64,000 nucleotides of DNA from Methanobacterium sp. BRmetb2 (GCA_003491285.1 CP022705.1:741501-805500); one strand, 5' to 3'. Shown: positions 29,565-39,092, counted from the first letter of the stretch. Notes: generated by a model from the sequence alone, not told the origin. Numbers and translations are program-made.

Positions 29565-30047
29565 ATGAAAGAAAACGAAAAAACCGATGGGATCATCGCC
29601 CTTGATGATATTGATAAAGAAATCCTCAATTTATTAAATGAAGACGGAAGAATGTCCTATAGAAAAATTTCGCGTAAATTAGATGTTTCAATAGGTACTG
29701 TTCACAATCGTATCGAAAAATTAATGAAAACAGGAGTAATAAAAAAATTTGTTCCAGTAATTGATCATGATAAGTTAGGCTATAAATTAACAACAGTTAT
29801 AGGTGTAAGAGTCAAAGGGGGTGTTTTACTGAACTGGGAAGATAAAACTGCATACCACAAAAATGTTTTATGTCTGTATGATGTGACCGGTGAGTTTGAT
29901 GCAATAATGATCACCAAATTTAAAGATACAAATGATCTTGATGAATTTATTAAAGGATTGTTAAAGGAAAGAGATACCCAACGGACTAACACTCAAACTG
30001 TATTGAATATAGTCAAAGAAGACTTTAATTCTGTTAAAATGTTATAA
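29565..30047 (+). CDS. Lrp/AsnC family transcriptional regulator
   Basis: The first 65 residues are a winged helix (DIDKEILNLLNEDGRMSYRKISRKLDVS region, then GTVHNRIEKLMKTGVIKKF), followed by a RAM ligand-binding domain with CLYDVTGEFDAIMITKF. The ATG at 29565 sits seven bases after AGGTGAT; the GTG in that motif at 29556 is a less likely start. Such proteins respond to amino acids or related ligands and often control their own gene. A nuclease-like gene begins 11 bases after its stop. Confidence 0.9.
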   Translation: MKENEKTDGIIALDDIDKEILNLLNEDGRMSYRKISRKLDVSIGTVHNRIEKLMKTGVIKKFVPVIDHDKLGYKLTTVIGVRVKGGVLLNWEDKTAYHKNVLCLYDVTGEFDAIMITKFKDTNDLDEFIKGLLKERDTQRTNTQTVLNIVKEDFNSVKML

Positions 30048-30057
30048 GGAGATTTCA

Positions 30058-30447
30058 ATGAATAGAACTAAATTTATGGCCGAAGTTCACGAAAAATTGA
30101 TACGCTCAGTAGTGAATAACTTAGAAAGAAAAGGTTATACTGTACAGGCAGATCATATTAATCATCCGAACGGCAAACCAGAAGAATGCATGGGTCACTC
30201 CCCCGACATTCGTGCCATTAGGGGCTTAAAAGAAATTTTAGTCGAAGTTGAGACATGTGATACTGTTTTATTTAACCATGAACACAAGTGGAGAAGATTT
30301 AGTTACAGACCAGACACAAAGTTCTACGTAATAGTACCGTGCAATTGCAAAGAAAAAGCAGAAATAAAGAAGAAAATAATGAATCTCCCAGTTGAAATAC
30401 GCTGCGGTGACTTGCAATGGGGTAGATTGGAAGATTTTGAATTCTGA
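30058..30447 (+). CDS. Uncharacterised protein, possible PD-(D/E)XK-fold nuclease
   Basis: This 129-residue protein has an arrangement reminiscent of PD-(D/E)XK nucleases: an early helix with a glutamate (AEVHEKLIRSV), then SPDIRAI and a strand LVEVET. The last catalytic lysine of the usual motif is replaced by glutamate, as in some predicted archaeal nucleases. A CNCKEKAE segment lies near the end. It directly follows the Lrp-type regulator and is presumably co-transcribed with it. The nuclease idea is tentative; the family has not been identified. Confidence 0.65.
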   Translation: MNRTKFMAEVHEKLIRSVVNNLERKGYTVQADHINHPNGKPEECMGHSPDIRAIRGLKEILVEVETCDTVLFNHEHKWRRFSYRPDTKFYVIVPCNCKEKAEIKKKIMNLPVEIRCGDLQWGRLEDFEF

Positions 30448-30530
30448 AAATTTTAATTTATATCAAAAGCTTATTTTAATTTTATTTTAATGATATAATC
30501 ACATTTTCATAGTGTTAAAAAAGTTTATAA

Positions 30531-30914
30531 TCATCTTTTTGTTTTATTATCATCTTCTTCATTTTTTATTTCTTTTAATGGATATATAACCTTTAATTTG
30601 TCCATATCAATGGTTATACTTAATTCATCTAAAATAAAAGATTTTTTGGAATCAATGAAATTTATTAAATTAGATACCGTATCACTTTCTTCCTGAGCCA
30701 TCAAGATAATAAGAGTATTTTCACAATTTTTTGATTTTAATCTTTCAGATGAAAGAATAGCTGATGGATTTATGGAACAAGTTAAAAATCCTCTTTTTTT
30801 TATCCTAAAAATTTCAATTAAAGGAATTAGTACTCTATCACCAATATTGATAGGATTTCCAAAAATTAAATCGTTCTCTGAATCATGAATTAAATTCAAA
30901 CTCGTTATATCCAT
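30531..30914 (-). CDS. GerW/YtfJ-like protein, divergent
   Basis: A 127-residue protein whose N-terminal half (NPINIGDRVLIPLIEIFRIKKRG) resembles the strand pattern of the GerW/YtfJ family, without the glycine-rich loop of the intact copy at 31578. The C-terminal half is hydrophobic-charged and of unknown kind. GGTGGAG precedes the ATG. It is the last of three leftward genes, all related to this group or to DUF2953, so the three probably act together. Confidence 0.6.
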   Translation of the reverse strand: MDITSLNLIHDSENDLIFGNPINIGDRVLIPLIEIFRIKKRGFLTCSINPSAILSSERLKSKNCENTLIILMAQEESDTVSNLINFIDSKKSFILDELSITIDMDKLKVIYPLKEIKNEEDDNKTKR

Positions 30915-30956
30915 AAGGATAACTCCACCAAGATTTGGTAAAAAATGGGTAAATTG

Positions 30957-31532
30957 TTAATTTAAGCTTCTTAAATCTGTTATTAATACCCTGACCGGTT
31001 TTTTCATAAATGTCCTTATAGCTTCTATTACAATCCATAATAGCTTTAATTTAACTTTTAATTTAAATGAAATATCTAAACGTTCTTTTTGAAAATCAGG
31101 TTCTATATAAAGGCAAATATTAGGAAAAGTTTTTAAAAAAGCTGCTAAAGACCACAAATAGCCACAGGTTAATGCTGTATCAGTATAACTATAAAATCCT
31201 ATGATTATTTTAGATTTAATATATATTATATTAATAGATCTAAAAAACTGGTTTATTAGTCGACTTAAATAAGGTAATGAATCTAAAAAATCAGGTATTA
31301 ATTTTAAAATTTTATTAAAATCTGTTTTCTTCTCTTTTTTCTCTTTTTCATCTTTTTTCGATGGTTTAGTTGAAGGAATGGTTCTTTGAAATAATTTAAT
31401 TCTCATCCATGTTACGGTTAAGAACCCATTAATATCTGAATCGCTTTTTAAGAATTCAAATGTAATATGAAGAGGAATTACCAGTATACTTACTATCAAA
31501 AATAGTATAATAAGTAATATGGCAATTACCAC
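30957..31532 (-). CDS. DUF2953 membrane-anchored protein (YtfI-like)
   Basis: An N-terminal hydrophobic helix is followed by a lysine-rich linker and a domain with FYSYTDTALTCGYLW and IEPDFQKERLD, typical of DUF2953. The frame is open to a GTG at 31544, but AGGTGAT then sits inside the coding sequence; the GTG at 31532 has the correct spacing and is preferred. In Bacillus and relatives the DUF2953 gene ytfI stands next to the GerW gene ytfJ, the same pairing seen here. Confidence 0.8.
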   Translation of the reverse strand: MVIAILLIILFLIVSILVIPLHITFEFLKSDSDINGFLTVTWMRIKLFQRTIPSTKPSKKDEKEKKEKKTDFNKILKLIPDFLDSLPYLSRLINQFFRSINIIYIKSKIIIGFYSYTDTALTCGYLWSLAAFLKTFPNICLYIEPDFQKERLDISFKLKVKLKLLWIVIEAIRTFMKKPVRVLITDLRSLN

Positions 31533-31577
31533 AGTATAGATCACCTAGATCCACTCGAGTTCAAATTAATTAGGCTT

Positions 31578-31994
31578 TTATTTTTCCCCTTCTTCTGCTT
31601 CTTTCTTTTCTTTTTTACCGGTTTTCATGGATTCACGTTGTTCTTTTACAACATCAAGCACGACCGAACCAATTTCACCTATAGTTCTAGCTATTGGTCC
31701 GGGAGAAGTCAAAGGTAGTACTTTTACACCAGTTGGGCCAGATAATCCTTTAAAGACTACCACTATAGCAATAGGTTCTATTCCGGCAGCCCCTCCAGCT
31801 CCAGCTCCTTTTCCACCAGAGTCTGCACTGGGTCCAGTACCTTCACCCATACCTGCACCAAAAGCTAATCCCATCTTTGTTACAGGTACTAAAACTTTAT
31901 CATCAGTCTCTATTATCTCACCGATAACATTTTCCGTGGCTAAAACCTTTAAAAGTTCTTCAACAGTTGTTTTAATTGGATCTTCAATTTCCAT
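31578..31994 (-). CDS. GerW family protein (spore protein YtfJ-like)
   Basis: The 138-residue sequence has the family features: TTVEELLKVLATENVIGE, VLVPVTKMGLAFGAGMG, a glycine-rich loop and IEPIAIVVV. GerW/YtfJ is needed in Bacillus for spore germination enzyme activity, but many non-sporing bacteria and archaea carry it, so its basic role is something else and unknown. The tail is rich in lysine and glutamate. It is the first gene of a three-gene leftward group with a GGAGGGGTG site. Confidence 0.88.
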   Translation of the reverse strand: MEIEDPIKTTVEELLKVLATENVIGEIIETDDKVLVPVTKMGLAFGAGMGEGTGPSADSGGKGAGAGGAAGIEPIAIVVVFKGLSGPTGVKVLPLTSPGPIARTIGEIGSVVLDVVKEQRESMKTGKKEKKEAEEGEK

Positions 31995-32145
31995 AACACC
32001 CCTCCGAGGAATAAATTTACATCGGTTATTATGATTTTTAAACTATATAATTTTATTTAATTTTTAATTTTCAAAAATTATCCATTAGAATCATCAAATT
32101 AAATAACCTCAAAAAATATAGATATAAAAAGAGAGGGATTTTAAA

Positions 32146-33168
32146 ATGACAGTTCTGGTTTATTCAGAAGAATATAGAAAACATAACGATATATATCATC
32201 CTGAAAATCAGGGACGTTTAAAAGTCATAATGGATTATATTGAGAAAGACGATTCTTTAAGAGATTTAGATATTGTTTCACCCCATCCTGCTTCAAAAAA
32301 TGATATTTTAAAGGTGCATTCTCAATCGCATGTTAATTTTATTGAAGATTTTTGTAGCAAAGGAGGGGGAAATATTGATTTTGACACTTATGCAACTCCA
32401 GACACATATCAAATTGCTAAAATTTCTGCCGGAGGGGCCATCACCGCATCACAAATTGCTTTAGAAAATAATCAGAGCACATATTCTATTGGAAGGCCAC
32501 CAGGCCATCATGCCACCTCCCAGAGATCTATGGGTTTTTGCATTTTCAACAATATTGCCATTGCCATAGAATATTTAAGAGAAGTTTATGAAATTAAAAA
32601 ATTCATGGTATTGGACTGCGATGTTCATTACGGAAATGGAACTGCAGATATATTTTATCAGGACCCTGATGTTTTATACATCTCTATTCATCAAGATCCC
32701 CGGACTATTTTTCCAGGACGAGGTTTTGTAGAGGAAATGGGTTCATTTAAGGGTGAAGGATTTAATCTCTGTATGCCCATGCCATCCTTTTCAAATAATC
32801 AGGATTATATTTATATTTTAGAAAAAATTTTAAAACCAGTGGCCGATCAATTCCAGCCGGATTTCCATTTTATGGATATTGGTTTTGACGGGCATGCTAA
32901 TGATCCTCTATCAAATACAAATCTTGATGACGATTTTTATCCATGGATAACTGCTCAAATGAATGAAATTGCCCAAAAAACTGTTCTTATCCTGGAAGGG
33001 GGTTATGATCCAGAAACCATGGGACGGTGCAATATGAAGGTTTTAAATGCACTTAATAATCATAAAGAAAACAATGATTATAATGTTGACCTTTCCCATG
33101 TTTCAGATGAAACAAAAAGTTTATTTAAATCAATAAAAGATAAATTTTCACCTTTTTTTGAATTTTGA
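32146..33168 (+). CDS. Histone deacetylase family protein (class II-like)
   Basis: This zinc-dependent amidohydrolase of 340 residues has YHPENQGRL at the start, GRPPGHHAT and the metal-ligand motif DCDVHYGNGT, then the second aspartate in DIGFDGHANDPL and EGGYDPE. Related enzymes remove acetyl groups from lysines, polyamines or acetoin. The substrate is unknown; archaeal histones or Alba-like proteins are an attractive but unproven possibility. The gene after it begins 9 bases after the stop. Confidence 0.92.
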   Translation: MTVLVYSEEYRKHNDIYHPENQGRLKVIMDYIEKDDSLRDLDIVSPHPASKNDILKVHSQSHVNFIEDFCSKGGGNIDFDTYATPDTYQIAKISAGGAITASQIALENNQSTYSIGRPPGHHATSQRSMGFCIFNNIAIAIEYLREVYEIKKFMVLDCDVHYGNGTADIFYQDPDVLYISIHQDPRTIFPGRGFVEEMGSFKGEGFNLCMPMPSFSNNQDYIYILEKILKPVADQFQPDFHFMDIGFDGHANDPLSNTNLDDDFYPWITAQMNEIAQKTVLILEGGYDPETMGRCNMKVLNALNNHKENNDYNVDLSHVSDETKSLFKSIKDKFSPFFEF

Positions 33169-33177
33169 GGAGATATT

Positions 33178-33855
33178 ATGGATAAATTACGAATAGAACA
33201 GGCCCAACATTTAATTAAAAATGCTGGAAAGTTTAAAGATAGTGAAGAAAATTTTAAACCCGCTGAAAGTGGTAAAATTAATTTAGATGATTTTGAAGAA
33301 ATTTTATATAAAATAATTGATATGGAAGACTTTATATATTCAACTAGACCTTCTCATAATCTAAACAAAGAAGTAGCTCAGGAATTCTGTGACAAAATTA
33401 TTGGACTTAGAGAGAAGATTGATGTTATACTTTCTGATTTTGGAGTAATCCCTGAAAAGAATGTTGAGGACGAAATTAAAAATTTATCCCAAAAATTCAT
33501 TTTTTTAACTACAAAAAACAGTTTTAAAAAGTTGTTCACCCATTTTGGAGTTGATGTGCAACGTATTATAGTTGCAGGAGTGCCGTTGGATGTTAATGAT
33601 ATGAAAATACTAAATCCAAAAATTCCTGAATCTGCTCTCAAACCTATTAAAAAGAAAATAGAACACGTTCAAAATGACATAAATAGAAAAATTGAACAAT
33701 TTGATCCTGAAAATATGTTAATAATATCAGAAGCAGATAAAGCAGGGGAAATTCTTGGAAAAAGAGGTAAAAAGATTTACAATGCAGAAATATATTTAAT
33801 TAAGAATTTAAAGGACATAAGTCCTTCTGAATTCAAAAATATTTTAAATAATTAA
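33178..33855 (+). CDS. Conserved methanogen protein of unknown function, after the deacetylase
   Basis: A 225-residue soluble protein with an acidic helical N-terminal half and a central KLFTHFGVDVQRIIVAGVPL segment. It may belong to one of the methanogen-only families (possibly DUF2100), but I cannot confirm this. The end shows ADKAGEILGKRGKKIYNAE, a nucleic-acid-like basic loop. A GAGGAG site lies just before the ATG, and the gene is in an operon with the HDAC-like gene. A role together with the deacetylase is inferred only from position. Confidence 0.75.
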   Translation: MDKLRIEQAQHLIKNAGKFKDSEENFKPAESGKINLDDFEEILYKIIDMEDFIYSTRPSHNLNKEVAQEFCDKIIGLREKIDVILSDFGVIPEKNVEDEIKNLSQKFIFLTTKNSFKKLFTHFGVDVQRIIVAGVPLDVNDMKILNPKIPESALKPIKKKIEHVQNDINRKIEQFDPENMLIISEADKAGEILGKRGKKIYNAEIYLIKNLKDISPSEFKNILNN

Positions 33856-34129
33856 GTGATTAAATAATTAACATGGAATTTGTTGAATTTTTTATGGTAT
33901 TCATTTAACAATTTAAAAAAAATATGGTTTTAAAAATAAATTAAAATAATAAAATTTTTTTGAAAAATAATCGAAAAGAATATAGTAACTTATAGTTCTA
34001 ACTTTAATTAATTTATTAAAAACATTATTGAAAGTATATTATGCGATGATCTAATTTATTTAAATTTATTATAATTAGAATCATTTCAGTGTACTAAATA
34101 TGTAAATTATAACCAACGGGGTGAACCAT

Positions 34130-35086
34130 TTGAGTTTAGTTTGTTACCCAGACACACAGGACAATTTACCTAAAATACCTGTCCATCTTACTAGAGTAGG
34201 AGTTACGGGGGTTAAAAAACTTTTAAAAATTGAAAGAGAAAATAAAAGACCAATAATACTGCTACCGACCTTTGATGCGTTTGTTGATCTTCCAAGTACT
34301 CAGAGAGGAATTCATATGTCAAGAAATCCTGAAGCAATCAGTGACGTTCTTGAGGAAGCTGTGACTAGCACTGCTGTAGAAATAGAATCACTTTGTGCTG
34401 AAATTGTGAGTTGCCTTTTAAAAAAGCACAAGTATGCTAAAAGAGCTGAAGTTAGCATGCAAAGTGATTTTATGTTTATGAAGAAATCTCCAGTTACCAG
34501 GGTGAAAACGCAGGAAATGACCAAGATTATGGCCGATGCAATCGGTTATCGTGAAGGTGATGATGTAATAATCAGAAAAATGATCGGTGCGGAAGTTATA
34601 GGTATGACAGTTTGTCCCTGTGCTCAAGAATCAGTAAAAGAGAGTTCTAAACAAAAATTATTAGAGTTTCTGGATGAAGAAACCACCCAAAAGGTTCTAG
34701 ATACTGTATCTTTCGCCTCTCACAATCAAAGAGGAAGAGGGATGATCATGATGGAAGTACCGCAACAGCAGAGTATTCGTGGAGAAGATCTTATTAAAAT
34801 AATTGAAGATTCCATGAGCTCATCTGTCTGTGAATTATTAAAAAGACCTGATGAGAATGCTATTGTTATGCAAGCTCATGAAAATCCAATGTTTGTTGAA
34901 GATTGTGTTAGAAATATGGTTCATAAAATTATTAAAACCTATTATCATCTTCCTGACGATACAATGATCACAGTCAGACAAGTCAACGAAGAAAGTATAC
35001 ACAGACATAATGCTTTTGCAGAAAAAGTTGCAACTTTAGGTGAATTAAAATACGAGATTGAAGGAATGGAAACCAATAATCTTTAA
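34130..35086 (+). CDS. mptA: GTP cyclohydrolase MptA (type IV, Fe(II)-dependent)
   Basis: MptA opens GTP to 7,8-dihydroneopterin 2',3'-cyclic phosphate, the first step of methanopterin synthesis. The sequence shows VGVTGVKKL, the catalytic-metal motif CPCAQE and SHNQRGRG, and has the FolE2/MptA length of about 320 residues. GGGGTGA at 34118-34124 is best placed for a TTG start at 34130; the open frame begins at a GTG inside that site (34121). It is followed after about 70 bases by a small gene and then cofG, forming a cofactor-synthesis group. Confidence 0.93.
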   Translation: MSLVCYPDTQDNLPKIPVHLTRVGVTGVKKLLKIERENKRPIILLPTFDAFVDLPSTQRGIHMSRNPEAISDVLEEAVTSTAVEIESLCAEIVSCLLKKHKYAKRAEVSMQSDFMFMKKSPVTRVKTQEMTKIMADAIGYREGDDVIIRKMIGAEVIGMTVCPCAQESVKESSKQKLLEFLDEETTQKVLDTVSFASHNQRGRGMIMMEVPQQQSIRGEDLIKIIEDSMSSSVCELLKRPDENAIVMQAHENPMFVEDCVRNMVHKIIKTYYHLPDDTMITVRQVNEESIHRHNAFAEKVATLGELKYEIEGMETNNL

Positions 35087-35154
35087 TAAAGATTTATGAA
35101 AATTTAGGTAACATGTACAACTTTTTTTAAGATATTTAATCAGGAGGATAACCA

Positions 35155-35592
35155 GTGATAATACTACGTAAAGTAGCAAGTACAATTATGGGTGAGTTGG
35201 AAGCTTTTGAAGGATCAAGGCCAGCCTTAGATGCTTCAAATATCTTAATTGTGAGAGGAATGTCACGTAAAAAGATTGCTGCCCATGATATGGCCAAAGT
35301 ACTTTCAAAACTTTTAAAAAAGCTTGGCGCGAAGGAAGTTGATGTTTTTTCAGATGAAGCCACTGACGTCATAGGAATCATGGACGAAAGGATAAGGAAT
35401 AACGTTGAAATACAAGGCGAAACTGATGTTTATGGTATTTATCGATTAAAAGAATCTCTCGAAGCAATGAATTGTGACGTTGAGTATTCTCTTGGTATTA
35501 TGGATAATGCAGGAATATTTATAGTTATGTGGGCCGACAAAAGTGGTATAGGTCCCCGTTTTGTTGAAGTAGTGGTGGCAAGCGTAGAATAA
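35155..35592 (+). CDS. Conserved methanogen protein between mptA and cofG
   Basis: A 145-residue protein with a GTG start at 35155 behind GGAGG. It shows RKVASTIMGELEAFEG at the start and MDNAGIFIVMWADKSG near the end. It may be a member of a methanogen family of unknown function (DUF2111 is one candidate), but that is not secure. It sits between genes of methanopterin and F420 synthesis and is separated from cofG by only 10 bases, so a part in one of those pathways is plausible. Confidence 0.75.
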   Translation: MIILRKVASTIMGELEAFEGSRPALDASNILIVRGMSRKKIAAHDMAKVLSKLLKKLGAKEVDVFSDEATDVIGIMDERIRNNVEIQGETDVYGIYRLKESLEAMNCDVEYSLGIMDNAGIFIVMWADKSGIGPRFVEVVVASVE

Positions 35593-35602
35593 AGGAGATA
35601 AA

Positions 35603-36688
35603 ATGTCTGGTCTTTCTAAAAAGGAAATAATTTCCCTTCTAGACGCAAAAAATGAAGACATTTTGTCATTAATGTCTATTGCTAACTCTAAACGAAACGA
35701 AAATGTTATAACTTATTCTAAAAATGTTTTTCTACCAGTTACCCACATCTGTAGAAATGAATGTGGCTACTGTACCTTTAGAAATGAACCAACTAGCTCT
35801 AAATCAAAAATAATAATGTTCCCCTCAGAAATATCATTAATTTTAAAAAAAGCTGGTGCTTATGGATGTAGAGAGGCTCTTTTTACCTTTGGTGAACGTC
35901 CAGAGGAAAATAAAGACGTGAAAAGTATACTCGAAAAATTAGGATACGAAAATATGGTGGAATATTTATATTTTCTATGTGCTGAAACTTTGAAAAAAAC
36001 AGATATTCTACCTCACAGTAATCCGGGTATTCTTAAGAAAAAAGAGTTAAAAATGTTAAAAGAAGTTAATGCTTCCATGGGATTAATGTTAGAAACAGCC
36101 AGCACTCGTTTAATGAATACCATCGCTCATGAAAAAAGTCCTGGTAAAAATCCATGGCTAAGACTCCAAACTATAGAAAATGCAGGAAAACTGAAAATAC
36201 CATTCACCACCGGCTTGCTTATCGGTATTGGGGAAAATATAAAAGAAAGAGCTGAATCTCTATTGGAGTTGAGAAGATTACAGAATAAATATGGTCATAT
36301 CCAGGAGATAATTATTCAGAATTTCAAGCCTAAAGTAGGCATACCCATGGAAAATTATAAAGAACCTTCTCTAATTGAAATGATTAAAATGGTAGCAGTT
36401 ACTAAACTCCTTTTTCCAGATGTAGGAATTCAAGTTCCTCCAAATTTGAATCATCACAACGCCCAAATATTTTTAATGGCTGGTGCTGACGATTGGGGTG
36501 GATTATCACCACTTACAAAAGATTATGTAAACCCCGAAGCACCCTGGCCAGAAATGGAAGATTTAAAAAATTTAACCGAAGAAGCTGGTTTTGTATTGAA
36601 AGAGAGATTACCAGTATATGATAAATTTATTTCTCCGGAATTTCTAGATGAAGGTATATTAAACAAGATCAAAGAAATTAAAATGTAA
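35603..36688 (+). CDS. cofG: 7,8-didemethyl-8-hydroxy-5-deazariboflavin synthase, CofG subunit
   Basis: CofG is the radical SAM half of the enzyme that makes the deazaflavin ring of coenzyme F420 from tyrosine and a ribityl pyrimidine. The motif CRNECGYC gives the CX3CX2C cluster near residue 50, and the protein has GIGENIKERAE and IPPNLNHHN-like segments typical of the family. The 361-residue length fits. CofH is not in this window. The gene ends the rightward operon that begins with mptA, joining two deaza- and pterin-type cofactors. Confidence 0.94.
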   Translation: MSGLSKKEIISLLDAKNEDILSLMSIANSKRNENVITYSKNVFLPVTHICRNECGYCTFRNEPTSSKSKIIMFPSEISLILKKAGAYGCREALFTFGERPEENKDVKSILEKLGYENMVEYLYFLCAETLKKTDILPHSNPGILKKKELKMLKEVNASMGLMLETASTRLMNTIAHEKSPGKNPWLRLQTIENAGKLKIPFTTGLLIGIGENIKERAESLLELRRLQNKYGHIQEIIIQNFKPKVGIPMENYKEPSLIEMIKMVAVTKLLFPDVGIQVPPNLNHHNAQIFLMAGADDWGGLSPLTKDYVNPEAPWPEMEDLKNLTEEAGFVLKERLPVYDKFISPEFLDEGILNKIKEIKM

Positions 36689-36806
36689 TTTACTTTTTTA
36701 AATGATATATTAATTTAGTCTATTCTATTTTCAAATAAAAGATTGTTTTATGATTATTAAATAAAAAGTAAGTGATTTCACATCATAATTTAAGGGATTT
36801 TACATT

Positions 36807-39092
36807 TCAATCATACCTTTCCGTAATATCACGTGCATTGATTACTACACCATTTACAGCAGGATCATTAATAAGATTTTGGGCAACAATTTTACATCGA
36901 AGCCAAGATCCATTTTCATGTTGACAACGCACAGTTAATCTGATATTAGATGCATCATTTTCTATTTCTCTGAAAAAGATATCTAAAATTTCAGGTAAAT
37001 CTTCAGGATGTATAAAATCAAAAACATTAAATCCAATTATATCGTCTGCTTCATAACCAAAAACCCGTTTTATAGAAGGACTAGCATAATTAACATTTCC
37101 TTCATCATCTAAAACAAAAATAACATCAAGAGTATTTTCTATAAGTGAACGGTAATATCTTTCACTATTTTTAAGTGCTTTTCTCGCTTTTTTAAGTTTT
37201 GTCACGTCATGAGCTGCTGCAAACACTCCTTCTACTTCTCCCATATTATTTCTATAAACTGTAGCATTATAAAGGACTTGTTTAACATTTCCAGAACTAT
37301 GCCTAATGGTTAATGGATAATGTTGGAGAGAACCAAAGAATAGGGCTTTTTGATAACCCATCTTTGCTTTATCAGGATCAGTGAAATACTCAGAAAAATC
37401 AGTTCCTATTAACTCTTCACGATTCAATCCAGTTACATTTTCTGTAGCCTTATTAACATCAGTTATTTTTCCATTAGGACTTATGGTAACCATAGGATCT
37501 AAACTAGCTTCAATAAGATTTCTCGCATATTTTGATGCATTTTCTAAAGCTTTTTCCATCTTTTTACGTTTACTTATATCTTCATGTACACCTATCCAAA
37601 CCTTTCCATGTTCATGTGAATCAAATGTAGAAATAATTAAATGACTGCAAAATATTTCTCCATTCTTTTTAACATTTTTTAACTCTCCTTCCCACCTTCC
37701 TTCTCTTTTAAGAATATCCATTATAGTTTTATATGTGGAAATCGAAGATTCATCGTCATCGTCATAAAATAAGTTGACCACATTCTGACCTATGATTTCA
37801 TCCTTATCATAACCAAATAGGACATCAAACATGGTATTAGTATAAACAATAGTTGAATCTGCGGCGCAAACAACTATTACTCCAGAAGCTAGATTTTCTG
37901 TGATCTGACTATGAAATTCTAAAATGTCTTCCATCTTTTTTCGCACGGTTATATCGCGAGCAGTTATTAAACACCCATTAAAATTTCCATTTTCATCAAT
38001 ATAAGGGATTCCAATTGATTCTATCCACAAATAATGACCATCTGCATGCTTATGTCGACTTACTATTTTCTCAGATTTTCCAGAAACTATAACTTTTCTA
38101 AATGTCTTTATAACATGCCTTTGATCTTCTGGATGAATATGTAAAAATATTGATTTACCCAATAGTTCTTTAGGATTATAACCCAATACTCTATTATAAG
38201 ATGGGCTTAAATATACAAAATTAGTTTCAGAATCTATTTCACTGATTAAATCATTCATTAAACTATTTATCCGTTGAAAACGGTTTTTTATTTCATTTAA
38301 TTCCTTTTCTATTTCAATACGATTAGTTATATCACGAGTACTAAAAACAACTCCTATAACCTTACCTGAATCCTCTGTTATAGGGTTACCCACAGTTTCG
38401 ATCCATACATAGTGTCCATCATAATGTTTAAAACGATTTTGTATGATTGTCTGAGTATTTGAAGCTATATCCTCTTTAAAAGCAGTTAATGTTCTATCTA
38501 AATCATCAGAATGTAAAAATTCAAAAATAGATTTTCCTACAAGTTTTTCTGGATCATAACCAAATGTTTTCTTAATAGAAGAACTAACATATTGAATTAT
38601 TCCCTTTGAATTCAGTTGACCAATACAATCGATCATGTTGTCTGAAATAAACTGGAGATAATTTAAAGTTTTTTTTAAGCGTTTTTCAATATTATTTTTC
38701 TCAACAGCATTTTCTAAAACGAACTTTAAGTCATTATCATTAAAGGGTTTTACTAGGTAACTTGCTGATTCAGAAGTGTTTAATATTTTAGATGGAAGTC
38801 CATAATTGTTAGAAGTTAAATAAAGGACCTGAACATTAGAATGAGTAATAATTCCCCTTTCAAATTTATCTAATGAATCTTTTAATATGTTATCCATTAA
38901 AATTAGGTCCGGCTGGATATTTTTGACCTTTTTTATTATATTTCTTCCAGAAAAATCAAATTTAATTGCATCATAACCCCATAATTTAAGTTTTTTCTCC
39001 AATTCTGATGCATTTAAACTACCATTTTCTTGAATTAGGATTTTGAATTCAGCCAAATATCCCTCCCCCTCAGAATAATCATGATTATTCAT
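36807..39092 (-). CDS. Receiver-like domain plus five PAS domains, no output kinase
   Basis: Residues 1 to about 130 form a receiver-like domain with the phospho-acceptor candidate D67 (DLILMDN) and YLVKPF, but the first acidic pair is reduced to QEN. Five PAS/PAC repeats follow, each ending with a DITxR-like motif (starts near residues 145, 270, 395, 520 and 640). The protein ends directly after the last DITERYD with no histidine kinase, GGDEF or methyl-accepting domain. No reading-frame remnant of a kinase exists in the 118 bases before cofG. The start appears near-leaderless, with TTGATTATATATC as TATA near 39125. Confidence 0.88.
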   Translation of the reverse strand: MNNHDYSEGEGYLAEFKILIQENGSLNASELEKKLKLWGYDAIKFDFSGRNIIKKVKNIQPDLILMDNILKDSLDKFERGIITHSNVQVLYLTSNNYGLPSKILNTSESASYLVKPFNDNDLKFVLENAVEKNNIEKRLKKTLNYLQFISDNMIDCIGQLNSKGIIQYVSSSIKKTFGYDPEKLVGKSIFEFLHSDDLDRTLTAFKEDIASNTQTIIQNRFKHYDGHYVWIETVGNPITEDSGKVIGVVFSTRDITNRIEIEKELNEIKNRFQRINSLMNDLISEIDSETNFVYLSPSYNRVLGYNPKELLGKSIFLHIHPEDQRHVIKTFRKVIVSGKSEKIVSRHKHADGHYLWIESIGIPYIDENGNFNGCLITARDITVRKKMEDILEFHSQITENLASGVIVVCAADSTIVYTNTMFDVLFGYDKDEIIGQNVVNLFYDDDDESSISTYKTIMDILKREGRWEGELKNVKKNGEIFCSHLIISTFDSHEHGKVWIGVHEDISKRKKMEKALENASKYARNLIEASLDPMVTISPNGKITDVNKATENVTGLNREELIGTDFSEYFTDPDKAKMGYQKALFFGSLQHYPLTIRHSSGNVKQVLYNATVYRNNMGEVEGVFAAAHDVTKLKKARKALKNSERYYRSLIENTLDVIFVLDDEGNVNYASPSIKRVFGYEADDIIGFNVFDFIHPEDLPEILDIFFREIENDASNIRLTVRCQHENGSWLRCKIVAQNLINDPAVNGVVINARDITERYD

